Source: Sphaerulina vaccinii (lineage: Eukaryota; Ascomycota; Dothideomycetes; Mycosphaerellales; Mycosphaerellaceae). Taken from it: DNA of 64,000 nt. Each line of letters opens with the position of its first letter. Position 1 is the stretch's first letter. The translations under genes were made by a program, and so were the position numbers. The notes below the pieces were generated by a model. That model did not search any database and was not told the origin of the DNA. It saw only the letters and a program-made list of their open reading frames with translations. The stretch is from positions 186,001 through 250,000 of the forward strand of contig JAKUDP010000004.1 of NCBI GenBank assembly GCA_022570795.1, given 5' to 3'. This document shows positions 33,029 to 44,800 of this stretch, piece after piece.

Positions 33029-33966
33029 ATGAGCCTCTGGGAGTTCTTCTTTGGGTTCAACGAAGAAACAAAGCGCAAGCACCCAGAACTCTTCGTCAAT
33101 GCGAATATCGACAGACATGGCAGTGTTCGAACAGTAAGAAGTCTTCTTGCCAAGCAGCAGTTGCTGAGTGGTGCTGATAATAGTAGATGCCGATGGAAGT
33201 CCTGTCCTTAGGCATGGGTCGAACAGGTACGGCCTCGATGAAAGCGGCACTTACCCGCCTCGGCTACGACACTGCGCATGGGTTCGACATGCATGCCAAC
33301 AAGCGGGATTGCCTGATGTGGGATGAAGCTTTCGAAGCCAAGTATCACGGCGACACCTCGATCGATCTTAATAAGCCAGACTTCTGGGATCAGCTCCTTG
33401 GCCATAGAGCTGCTGTCACTGACACTCCGCACAATGCCTTCGGGCCAGAACTCATCAAGGCATATTCCGACGCCAAGGTCATTTTAGTCGAGCGAGAGAT
33501 CGAAGCTTGGTACGAATCCTTCGAGCGAGCTCTGATTCGAGGTGCAGACTTTCCGATGATGGTGACAATACTGTCAGTTCTGGATCCTTATGATTTCGGA
33601 TACTTCAAAAACATCCAACGCAGAGGTTTCATGGCTGGACAGTTTCGCGCCAAGGATGCGGTGGAGTGGCGAGCGAATGCTAGGACTGTATATCGGGAGC
33701 ACTATGCTGAGATTCGTGAGATCTTGAAGGATCAGCCTGAAAGACTTCTGGAGTACAAGCTGGGAAGTGGTTGGGAGCCGATCTGCGATTTCTTGGGGAA
33801 GCCGATTCCAGATGAGCCTTTTCCGAGGGTCAATGAGTCAGCAAGCCATGATGAGATGCAGATAATCGTAGCTATGTTGGCGTTCAGAAACTGTCTCCGG
33901 AACTTAGCTTTGTGCTCGGCACCGTTTGTCATCGGGTTGGTGGCCTGGCGATATGCCAAACTTTGA
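33029..33966 (+). CDS. P-loop sulfotransferase-family protein
   Basis: Exons 33029..33133 and 33187..33966 with a 53-bp intron (GTAAGA/TAG) give 294 residues. The P-loop is LSLGMGRTGTASMKAAL (41-57). Further features typical of the Sulfotransfer_4 group in fungi are TDTPHNAFGPELIKAY, AKVILVEREIEAWYES (the PAPS 3'-phosphate binding R region) and CDFLGKPIPDEPFPRVN. A C-terminal hydrophobic segment (LALCSAPFVIGLVAW) suggests membrane anchoring. A PAPS-dependent transfer is the family's presumed activity, but many members are untested. Its stop codon is only 23 bp from that of the convergent aldehyde dehydrogenase. Confidence 0.85.
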
Positions 33967-33989
33967 CACCGGATAGGCAAATGCATAGT

Positions 33990-35549
33990 CTATAGCCTGT
34001 TGCCAAGATTGACATGCACCGACTTGATTTGACTGTAACCTTCCAGTCCTGCTTCGCCCAGCTCACGACCGATACCCGACTGCTTCACACCACCAAATGG
34101 AACTCTTGGGTCGCAGTCTTGGCTGCTGTTGATCCAGACCATTCCGGCTTCGATAACAGCGGCGATGCGGTGAGCACGCTCGAGATTTGATGTGAAGAGT
34201 GCAGCGCCGAGCCCGTAGGTAGTATCATTGGCTCTCCGGAGGGCTTCTGCCTCGTCTTTGAAGCTTGAAATGACGACGACTGGTCCGAAGATCTCCTCGC
34301 GGTAGATCTTCATGTCATCCTTCACATTGGTGAATACAGTTGGGGCGATGAAGAACCCCTTACCTTTCAGCTGTTGCAAAGATTCGCCTCCAGTCGCCAC
34401 TGTAGCACCTTCTTCTCTGCCCAGTTTGAGGTAGTCCAGAATCCTTTCATATTGCTGTTTTGAGACTTGCGGACCTTGGTAGGTGGACTCGTCCCACTGA
34501 TCGCCCACTTTGCTGACTTCTTTGACTTCCTCCACAAACCTTTCCACGAAGTCATCATAGATGCTCTCCTGGACCAAGATCCTCGACGTGGCTGTGCAGA
34601 TTTGTCCCTGATTGGACATGATGCCCAGATGAGACCACTTGACGGCTTGCTCGATGTCTGCATCAGAGAACACAAGTAGCGGCGATTTGCCTCCGGTCTC
34701 GAGTGTAATGTTCTTGAGTGTAGCTGAAGCCATTTTCATAATCTGACGTGCTGTGGCTGTACTTCCAGTAAACGCGACCTTGTCTACGAGCGGGTGCTGT
34801 ACTAACGCAGATCCAGCTTCGGCGCCGTAACCATTGATGAAGTTGACAACACCTGGAGGAAAGCCAGCCTCGCGAATGAGCTGACCCAGGACAAGTATAC
34901 TGAGTGGCGTTTGCTCAGCTGCCTTGAGCACGACTGTGTTTCCACATGCGAGTGCAGGGCCTAACTTCCAGCTTGCCATCGAGAGAGGATAGTTCCACGG
35001 AATGATCTGAGCAACTACACCAATTGGTTGTCGCAGTGTATATGCAAGCTTCTGGTGGGTTGTGCTGATAGTCTGGCCATAGGTCTTATCTGCCCATCCG
35101 GCGTAGTAGCGAATGGTTAGGATAGCCTCTGTAAGGTCTGTGTTCAATGCTTCATTGTATGATTTGCCTGTACATCGTTAGACGTGTGAGTGCCACCGCA
35201 TGAGCTGTCTCTTACCATTATCCCACGCATCGATAGTGGCAAGCAGCTCCTTGTTCTGCTCTAGCAAATCGGCCAGCTTCGTCATGAGTTGACCTCGCTC
35301 AGTGCCTGGCAGCAACTTCCACGACGGGTCTTTCAAGGCTTTGAAGGCTGCCTGCACTGCGGTGTCAACATCCTGTTCTCCAGCTGCTTGGACAGTAGCA
35401 ATCTCTTGCTCTGTTGCAGGGTCTATAGATGTGATAGTCTGACCGCTCCTTGCAGGGACGAACTCGTTGTTGATGAAGAGACCAGTCGGCTGAGTGTACT
35501 TGCGTCCATTTGGCGCGGAAAGCTCGATTGCTTGAGCTTGGGTTGCCAT
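33990..35549 (-). CDS. NAD-dependent aldehyde dehydrogenase (AldA-like)
   Basis: Minus-strand exons 35549..35216 and 35167..33990 (48-bp intron, GTAAGA/TACAG) give 503 residues. Features are IIPWNYPLSMASWK, AFTGSTATARQI, Glu268 in LETGGKSP, Cys302 in NQGQICTATSRI, EEIFGPVVVIS and PFGGVKQSGIGRELG. The catalytic residues fall at the same numbers as in vertebrate ALDH1/2, so the start at 35549 fits the cytosolic form. The frame is open further upstream to ATG 35711. This would add 54 residues rich in Arg, Ser and Thr with almost no acidic residues, resembling a mitochondrial presequence. The gene oxidises acetaldehyde-type substrates. It diverges from the zinc-finger regulator across 384 bp. Confidence 0.92.
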
Positions 35550-35933
35550 GCTGCCAAGTTTTCGGTATTGATTCAGATTTGCAGACTTTCTTCGTATGAA
35601 GTGAGGGGACGTCTGGAGTGGAGCGCGATGATATGTCAATGTCAATGTCAAGCGTGAGGGTAAGTCGCGCAACAGCTTTCGAGCTATGATGGCAGTATTT
35701 ATCTGTGCCATCAAATTGTCCTGTCCTGTTTTGTGAGCTCGATTGCAGATGAGGTGTCGAGTCTGCAGTTCTCAGTGGTCCGGTCAACAATCACCGGCTA
35801 GCCCTGCTGTATTCGTCGTAGCTTCGCCTGGCCGATCGCGGCCATATTATCATGCCTGCATGTTGTTCCGATACCTCTCCACACCACATCCTTCGACATC
35901 ATCAACCAGCACCTCGTATAGATACCATGCATC
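35550..35933. promoter_or_regulatory. Bidirectional promoter region
   Basis: 384 bp between the divergent aldehyde dehydrogenase and the C2H2 regulator. The part up to 35711 may instead encode an N-terminal extension of the dehydrogenase. Confidence 0.5.
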
Positions 35934-38326
35934 ATGGCGTCAACTACTGGACGCGTCGATTCTGACGAGAGGCCCTTCTCGTGCCCTCGATGTTCAAAGT
36001 CCTTCAAAAGACGCGAACACTTCACGAGACACTTTAGGGCTCATACGCTGGAAAAGCCATTCGAGTGTACGGAAGTCTTAGCAACCCGGGCCAATGGTGT
36101 GACTGAGCTGACAGCGTATAGGCCGGTTCTGTGGGAAGCATTACAGCCGCAGGTCAGTCACTAAACGATAAACGAGACAGTACTTACTTATACTGACACG
36201 ATCAGAGACCTCGTAACTCGACATGAAAAGACACTTCATGGCCCCGATCGAGGAACATCAAGCGCGTTCGCAGCGAGACCAGCACCTATCCGGACGAACA
36301 CAGACAGCACGGAGCAGCTGCAAACGCTGCCCGCACGACATCGAGATGCTCATCCCGAACCGGAAGCCATGTTGGATCCGGCCTTGTTCGATTCCACGTT
36401 GCCACAGTCACCATACGGCGACTTAGCTTCACCTCTTTCAACGTCCACCACAAGCGATGAATTGATGCAGAATACATCCGCAGCGCCAAGCGCAGCGAAG
36501 CGCCGGCGACTTGGAAAGTACGCAACGTTCTCAGCACCAGTGGAGGCTGGAGAACTTCCACCTCTACCACGTGTAGCAGACGAGAGTCTATTACCGCCGC
36601 TACCTGTTGCCACCATATCCGACTCGGTGCTTGCTGCGTTGCTTGAACACATTCAAGCAGCGAATCCAAATGGGCCGGAGACTCTGTCAACTGATCTCGT
36701 CCACGTCTGCTTGCGGACGTACTTTGAGGCGTGGGACGTCCATTTGCCTTTATTCCATCAGCCTTCCTTCGATTGCGCAAAGCAGCCCCCAGAGATACTC
36801 CTAGCCATGGCTGCGCTTGGCGCTCTGTACATGTACGATCGCAAGACTGCTACCTGTCTATACCTGTCAGCCGCAGCACAAGCACACATCGACAGCTTCC
36901 ACCCGGACCACAGATACGCGGAACTCTTCTACGCTGGCGATCTTGTCTCGCCCAGTCAGGCCATGACAGGTGACGTTAGCCTCAACAGAGCCAGAACTCG
37001 GTATTTGCTTGGCATATTTGGCATTTACTCGGGCAATGAAGAAATTGTCGACAATGCTATGGCACGTCTAGGTGGTCATGTCAATGTGTGTACTTGTGTG
37101 GCTCTGATCCTCTAACGATGATTGCTGATACCCTGATAGGCGTATCAAGCACTTGCGAGAAGCCTTCGAGATCGAGAGGAGCCCATGGGTACTGCCGAGG
37201 ATGTCTGGCTGGCATGGGCGGACGTGGAGGGCACGGAGAGGTGAGTCGAGCCAACGCGCTGTCTTTCGCAGCTGACTCTTTGCCGTAGACTGCTGTATGC
37301 CCTATGGATCATGAGTGATATGCTGACTACCATGTATAACCTATCGCCGGGATTCAGTGTGCACTACGATGGTGACATTCAGCTTCCTTGTGCAGAAGCT
37401 GAGTGGAGAGCGAGCACAGCCGCAGAATGGCACGCTTTACGCCAAGCTTCGCCTTCGTCAAGACCAGCGACTATCAAGCAGGCCATCCATATTATCGGTG
37501 GAGAGCACTCATCCGGTTTGCGGGCTGATGAGACGTTCACGATCTCTCGCTTTGGTGTCGATGTGATTATGCATGTCATGGCCATACACGTCTGGCAAGC
37601 CGCGCATGGGGACACTGCACACAACGAAGAGGATCCACGGGTGTGCCAGCTCGCCTTGGCGCGCTGCCGGCAGCTTGTTGCAGGGGAGACTGGTCTTATC
37701 GAGGACCTCCACACGATTCCACGCTTCCTGTTCAACGCGAATGCAATTTTACGAATCTGTTACGGCAGGTCACTCCCCGGCATGTTCTCTATGGACCGGT
37801 CGTGCGTTCTGCGGGGTGAGCCACATCTCGTTACAGCAGCCATTCGAAAATATGTCGAACAGCCCATACAACGAAGCGATTTCCTGACTGAAACTATTGC
37901 CAATACATTCCGTGGTTTCCTTGAGCCTGCGAAGGGATACCAACTCGAACTGAAGACGAAGATGCCAATCTTCTGCAGCGTCGAGCTTGTCCTCGGTGCC
38001 TGGGACACTCTCCTGATTGTGTGCAAATGGGTCCACCACATGGAGATGGAGAAGTCGTCTGGCCTCACACCTGCGGAAACGGAGCTTCTAAACCATATGT
38101 ATGCCGAGTGGACAGAAACTGGCAATGATCTGTCGATGGGCATATCGAAGCCTGCTATTGTTCTTCGTAACGCGGCCGACTACATTGTGGAAACCTGGAC
38201 ATTGGGGGGTAAGATTCTACTTCAAATCCTCGAAGCTCAGTGTTTGACTAACCTTTTGTAGGGGTCGGTCGAATGGTGCATGCATATCATCAGCTTGCAG
38301 ATGCATTTGAAGCAGCAATGACTTGA
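35934..38326 (+). CDS. C2H2 zinc-finger transcription factor with fungal_trans domain
   Basis: Six exons (35934..36066, 36122..36152, 36206..37085, 37140..37240, 37289..38208, 38262..38326) give 709 residues. The DNA-binding part holds two C2H2 fingers: C17-C20-H33-H37, then C45-C48-H61-H66. The second is assembled from three exons, including a 31-nt one, and reads RFCGKHYSRRDLVTRHEKTLH. A disordered Ser/Pro linker follows, then a fungal_trans (PF04082-type) region from about residue 220 (VHVCLRTYFEAWDVHLPLFH, LLAMAALGALYM). Proteins of this build are nuclear pathway regulators. The divergent aldehyde dehydrogenase is a possible target; this is inference. The exact end depends on the last 53-bp intron. 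Confidence 0.85.
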
Positions 38327-39458
38327 GACTTCCAGATCTCTGAATGAACGCTTGCGGATCCTAGCCTGGACAAGAGCAGTGCTCGATACACAGCCAATCG
38401 ATGAAGTCTGCACGCCACTCCGTAGCTTCAACGAACATGGATGGAAACCTACGATCAATCAGCTGGCGATCATAACACAACTGCACCTTGGACTGTACGC
38501 GACGATACCATGACCTTTCTAACCTTTGATCAACGTACGCCTGGCCCTCGAAACGCGTCATTCTGTGCAGCGTCCAAGATCGACCCACCTTCAGGTATAA
38601 TCAAACGAAAGCCAAGAACCCCTCACAAATAAACAACAGATTGCGAAAGATCAATCGAACTTGGAGGATGAAGGAGATGGCTCTTCTTAAGTACCACAAA
38701 GTGGTCGATGGCAAAGCGGCTGCACCGCTGAGGGGTACGTCCGCATATATGTGACAAGCGAAGCAAGGTCCGAGCACGTCATGTGGAGTGCTTGGCGAAT
38801 GTGGTGAAGTGAATGTGGAGTGTGGAGAGGTCTAGTGCACTACAACGTGCGGCTGCATTTGTGGAACGAACAACAACATCTCTCCAGCTTCTCGTTGGTG
38901 GAAGCTACTGCGGTGTGTCTGGGTGGCGCTAAAGGCCACGCTAGTGCTGCGATGTAGTATAATGTTCCTCAACTCTACAGGCGAGCTGGAGAACAGCAAG
39001 CACAAACATACCTAACAATACACCATCCCCACTACGTGCCTCGCTATTTCAGAATACTCCCACAAGGCTCATCGCCATCATACGGGGATGAACAAGACCG
39101 AGGAAACGAGACAGAGACATTGCCAAGTAATACATAAAGTGGTTTAGCTCAATATTCGAGCTACTAATTACATCCATCGATACAAGCCAGCCTCCATCTG
39201 TCGTACCCACCTAGACCACGGCCGGACCTTGAGCTGTTGTGGCTGCCGGACAGGTCTCGAGCCATTCACTGAGCGATATCTTTTGAGCTTGCAAAGACCA
39301 GTCGTGTCAGATTCTCGCAGGCTCACGTCAATGTCTCTCCGCTTGCAGGCTCGCCCGAGCATCTGTCGGGACTCTGAAACCTGGAAGCAGGTTGATCAAT
39401 GTTACCGCGAATTCCCGGACTTCAAATCTTCAATACATGTCTCCATTCTGTGATCTAT
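38327..39458. other. Intergenic, nothing recognised
   Basis: About 1.1 kb of gene-poor sequence with no supported coding frame. Confidence 0.45.
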
Positions 39459-39917
39459 CTAGTAGATTGACGAAATCGTGACGGACCTCTCATTCTTCGC
39501 TCTCCGTTCCTTACGCTCCCTACCAATCTCCTCAAGTTTCGCAACCAACATTTTCGGCAAAGGACTCTCCCCAATAATCGCCTCGCTACTTCTCAAAAAA
39601 TGCCGAGCAAAACTATTCCATAGCTCAACATCCCGTCGATCCTCGCGGCAAGGTCGTGGGAAATAAAGATCATTTTTAAAGAAAGCTAAAGCAGCTTGTG
39701 AGATGCCCTCGGAATCCATACTCATAGGCTTTACGCAGTCGAAATCTAGCAGCCATAGCGTATGTTCTCCTAACACATCCGATTGCCAAGAATCAGAACT
39801 AGTTTCGTGGCAGCCTTTAGGCGCGAGTACGAATTCTATATCGTTGGCATCGAGTTTCGCGTGCCAGTATATCATACCTGTAGGTCTCCAGTCGTACTTC
39901 TTGATAAGTTCCCATCC
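39459..39917 (-). pseudogene. DUF3669 protein relic (C-terminal half only)
   Basis: The minus-strand frame from 39917 encodes ELIKKYDWRPTG, MIYWHAKLDANDIEFVLAP, HTLWLLDFDCVKPM, AALAFFKNDLYFPRP and DVELWNSFARHFLRSS, the characteristic second half of the ascomycete DUF3669 family. Upstream, an in-frame TAA (39918-39920) and further stops interrupt the frame. Fragments that could belong to the N-terminal half (FPALFQIKRHLGL) occur in other frames. Family proteins are usually well over 300 residues, but at most 152 codons are open here. I read it as a decayed gene. A short functional protein from ATG 39875 (138 residues) is the alternative. Confidence 0.6.
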
Positions 39918-40059
39918 TTAGCTTTTCAGAGGAATCGAACTCAATCACTCTGTTCCTTCAACCGAGATCATACACTCGGTATACTGCAACGAAGACCAAG
40001 ATGCCTCTTGATTTGAAAAAGCGCTGGGAAGCGTATACAGAGATCTTCGAGCCCTTTCG

Positions 40060-41041
40060 ATGCGCTCTTTGGTGTATGTCTCCCTGCAAAGTGACATTGC
40101 CATACTAGCATTTTTATGTCTTGAAAAAGTTGTTCTTCAAGCCTTCGGTAAGGCGCCATTGAGCGACACACTCGATCGTGGCTTCGCTACTTGGTACTCA
40201 GAACTATGTGGGTGAGAAGACAATGCATTTCGATCGCGATGCAATCTTACAATCTTCACTAATATGAATTTCTCGTCTCAAGGCCATCACTTCGCATCAT
40301 TTGAAGAAGAAATGACCCCAGTACCTCGACTCGTTGGCATGGCCTCCGGAATTGTCCTCGAAATCGGTCCAGGAACTGGTAATCAACTTGCGAGAATGGC
40401 TCCGAGCCAGATCACACACGTCTATGGCATTGAGCCAAATGCGTATCTTTTAGAGTCTCTGCAGAACAGACTTGAGGAGTTCCCGACTCTAGCAGAGATT
40501 TACGTTCCTCTGCATGCCGCTCTCAAGGACGGAGAAAAGCTGAGCAAGCATGGCATTATCAGCAACTCGGTCGACACTGTAGTGTGTATGCAGATACTAT
40601 GCTCTGTCAAGAACACCGAGGAAGCTGTGAAGGCCATATATCGTATTCTGAAACCTGGTGGGCAGCTACTTTTCTGGGAGCACCAGGCGAGCACAGATCC
40701 ATCTACCAAGATGGTGCAGTGTAAGTTTCCACGTGGTCCGAGATCGTGAATACACGGAATATAGGGAGATGACTCTGCTCGGCCGAGATGAGGAGCACTT
40801 GGGCCACGGTTTGCTGGGCCGTACAATTCCTGATCTCGTGCTGACGTTCGTATGTGCAGGGATATGGAGCCTGGTCTGGTCGCCGCTCGTGGGCCATTGC
40901 AGGCTTGCGGTCAATGTCGAAGGTGCGATACTGAACGCAGCCTCCTGGGAGGTGAAGGAACTCGGGCACGATGAGCTGGGGTACAACTTGATGCCGCGCG
41001 TCTGGGGCCACTTGGTCAAGCCAAAGCAGAGCATTTCGTGA
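40060..41041 (+). CDS. METTL7-like SAM-dependent methyltransferase
   Basis: Three exons, 40060..40207, 40283..40720 and 40860..41041, give 255 residues. The first exon starts with a hydrophobic segment (DIAILAFLCLEKVVLQAF), as in membrane-associated METTL7/TMT1-type proteins. It is joined through a 75-bp intron (GTGGGT, CTAAT branch, CTCAAG) to HHFASFEEEMTPVPRLV. SAM motif I is VLEIGPGTGN (74-83). ILKPGGQLLFWEHQ marks post-I/II. After a 139-bp intron come a Trp-rich segment (WIWSLVWSPLVGHC) and the C-terminus. The acceptor substrate is unknown. A start at ATG 40264 without the first exon is the simpler alternative (the stretch is open) but lacks the membrane segment. Confidence 0.75.
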
Positions 41042-41814
41042 TGCTATCCCAGCCACTTGATGCGCTGCCCAGCAGATAGAGCTCCAACTCTGTACCCACC
41101 TCTTCCCCGATGAGCCAGATCAAGTCTCTTGTGTACAGTGATATTGCCACTTCCACCTCTCGATAGAAGGAGAGGCAGCATCGCAAGCCGCATATCACTG
41201 AAGACCCTCAAGCGACAATCGCACCATGCTGACTGTGACTGTGGATTGCGGATTTCACTACTTCACGACGCTGACTCCATGTTCTTGCTCTAGTCTTCCT
41301 CACTGCAAGCGTTGTCGCGTCTCCAGCCTTGGGAAGTGAGAACCAAGGCCTTATGAAGGCACTTAGCTCACAGGTGGCTTATTGGGCGTGTAGTGAATGT
41401 GTGAAAGCGATAGCCTCGTGATCCGCCTGCCTCAGCTGATAACGTCTTTCGTGCTTGTCGTATGCAATAGTGACTCAGAGCACCCAACGCGCTCCCTTCA
41501 TAACGTCTTCATCAACATCATACAGCAAGTTTTGAGGTTAGATGAACAGTGGTCAGAGAAGAAGACAGGAGAGAACGAAGCTTGATACCATCGCCGCCAT
41601 CGACAACGCACAGACCTAAGGCTGCGTCACATGTCACATGTCACATGCTTCCTGCAGGGTGCAAGCTGCCTAGTCTAGTCCTCGACAACAACAACCTAGG
41701 CGCGCGGCCTACTGCATTTTCCTCTTGTCGGCATCTACGAACAGCAGTCCTACCACAGTATAGGACCAGCTTGAATCACGCCGGCAATCGGGGGAAGTTT
41801 GGCTGGCGTGAGGC
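41042..41814. other. Intergenic, ATG11 5' region
   Basis: No supported gene. Confidence 0.45.
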
Positions 41815-44800
41815 ATGTCGATATCGATCTACATCGGACACACCGGCCAGTGTCTGCGACTCGACCCCAGCACCACTACCTCTCTCGATGCGCTGAAGTC
41901 ATGGATCGCCTCGCAGACCAATATCCAGACGCGGAGTCAGATCTTGCTCACTGCACAGGGCAAACAGGTCCGGGCGCAGACGTTACTGACCGAGAATGAG
42001 CTCTTCGTGTTCGACTCGGGCTGGCTGAATGGGAAGAAGGCAGCGAGCCCTTCGCAGGAGCCAATAGAGAGTCTAGGCGACGACGACTTCCATCCAGGTC
42101 CAGCCCCAGATACGATCACCAACACAAACGATCTAGCATCATGGCAGAATCTCTTCAAGGTCAGGAGGAGCTGGGCAGCGGGACTGCTCAATGGGTGTGG
42201 CTCTCGAGCGAAGCAGGCAGAGCAGCTGCAGGACAGGAAGGCTGTGATCGAGCGCAGCTTGGGCGTTGCTGTGGCTAGTCTCCAGCAGCATATCAAAAGC
42301 GCGGAGAAGCAGTATTCAGGCGTGGAGAATTGGGCGAACGATCAGCTACAGGAACAGCAGGCGCATGCAGATAACTGGGAGCACAACCTGGACAGCCTAC
42401 GGAGCATACCTGCAAGGCCTGAGTTTACACGCTTTGTACAGCCTATGATGCCTGTATCGGGCCCACGACGACACTCGCAGCAGAACATTGCGACGCTGCA
42501 GGGCTACGTGGACATCGTGACAGTCAAGCAGGCTGCAAATGCCGCCAGATCGTCTATGTCTGCTCTGTCCAACAAGGTAGATAATATGCGTGGTGCGCTG
42601 GACTCTGCGGCCAACAGCAGCAACGATCTCCTGCAGGCTGTAGATCAAATCAACAATCGTTCTACGCTCGATGATAGTGCTTCCGATCCAGGCCAGCTGC
42701 TCGGAGAGATTGATATGGTCGTCAAGAAGATGGCATCAGACCTTGAGCATGTACAGTCTTTACCCAGGACGCCTCAAGCATGTGCTCAAGCGTCGAAGAT
42801 GGCGCTCCTGCACACACGCAATTACCTACCGAACCTGCATGACTACTGCACAGAAATGAACGAGCTTGTACAGAAGTCCCGTCGTGAACGAGACGGTGCG
42901 GCTGAGATGGCTTTGGAACACATGCGAACACTGTCTGCCATAGAATCGCAACTTGCAAAGCTGTACCAGGACATCAAGGAGCTCGAAATGCTCGAAGACC
43001 AGCAAGCACCTTTCATCACACTTAGTATCATCTCGCGCCTGCCATCAGTCTACGGCCACTTGCTAGTCGAATCCGTGCGACGTCGCGAGTGGGTGGCAAA
43101 GATGAAGAGGGATTCAGCTACTTTACAAGAAGAGGTTGCAACGTATCAAGAAGAAGAGGAGAAGCGTCGCAAGAAGTGGATGCGCAACGTTGACGACCTG
43201 GTCACTGCTGATGCGTTGCAAAGTCATGTGCTGGGCATTGAGCTGAGCTTGCAGAACGAAGGCGGTAGCTGGCCAATGGTGACAAGAGAAGAACTTGCAG
43301 AGTATCTCAATACACTTCTGGATACATTTGGCCAGGGCCCAGTCACGGATGAGATCGATCAGGCCATCAAAGACCTTGACAAGCTTACCCGGAAGCAGAT
43401 CAAGCATGCTAAAGCCTTTAAGAATGGCAGCATGCACGAGGCTGCTTTTGGTGACACATCACTGTTTCTGCGTGGCGACGACTCTAATAAAGCTCTTCAG
43501 AATGCCAATGCACGACTGGAGGAAGATCTCAAGGCTCAGAAGAGTCGTGTTCGGAAACTCGAAGACTTGCTGCACCGATCGTCTCAGCTTAGCAAAGCCA
43601 GCACTGGCGATATTTTCACGCCTACGAGTGATGGCGCATTGTCACACCGTGTGTCAACGCCAACGATACCGATCGGTACACCTCAACAGTATGATGACTT
43701 CTCGCGAAACAGCTCCATGAGTAAGCGTCGGCAGTCTTTCGCGCAAGGTCAGAGTAATGAAGAGAGACGACTTGCTAAGCGCGTGGTTGACCTCGAGGCT
43801 GAGTTGCAAGCACATAAGGATGAAGCCGTGACGAGGAAGAACTCTGATGCTGATGTACAGAAGCAGGTAGAAGAGGCTGTGGCAACGAAGAAGGACCTGA
43901 TGGCAAACATGGATGCGCAACAGCGAGAGTTCGCAGTGGAACGGCGCAACCTCGAACGGGAGCTTGCTGAGGCAAGGGAGAAAGCTGATGAAGCCGAGAA
44001 CGAGATTGAAAGACTTCAAGGATCTCGCATTGTTACCGATGAAGAGATCTCGCGCCTCAAGCAAGATGCAGCTGGGCATGCAGCACGCGCTGCTACTGAG
44101 CATGATGCACGCAGCAGTATTGAGCGGAAGCTTGAACAAGCTGAAACAGCAAGGAGGCACGCCGAGGAAGAGCTGCAGAAGGCTCGCGACGAAGAAGAGA
44201 AGAAACGTGAAGCTGAGGCAGACCAGCTTCAAGCCATGGCAACAGCTCATGCGCATCTTTCTGTCAATTCAGAGGCGCCTAGCGGTCTGCTTGGACTGGC
44301 AACTGCACTCGAAGAGCTGGCTCGAAGGTCTGCCGCGCACGCAAAGGACCTCGAAGAAGCGATAGCATTCGCCAAGAGCGAGAATGAGTCTCTTGCAGCA
44401 AGCAACGAACGACAGAAAGCAGAACTTGTAGCCACTGCTGGAAAGCAAAGCGAGAGTGAGGAAGAAGTCCGCCAGGCTCAAGAGCGGCTGTCGGCGGAGG
44501 AGGCAAAGACTAAGTCGCTTGAGCTGCAACTCGTGGAAGAGCAAGAGCAGCTTCGATCACTGCGCAACAAGTGCGCCGAAGGCCAGACTGGCTCCGAAGT
44601 TCTGCGACAGCGCGTGACCGAGGAAGAAGAACGAGTTGCTAAGCTGCGGACTGAGCTGGCAGAAGCCAGGTCTCTCAACAACAGTCTCGATGTGGAAATC
44701 TTGCGTCTGCAAAAGAAGCAGAAGTCTTACCACTCCACTGCCGAGGCTTCTGCTGAGCGTCTACATAAGCGAGCTGATCGTGCGAAGGAGGTCTCGCAAA

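Noticed and set aside
43654..44256. Hydrophobic minus-strand frame of 200 codons
   Set aside because: Antisense of the ATG11 coiled coil.
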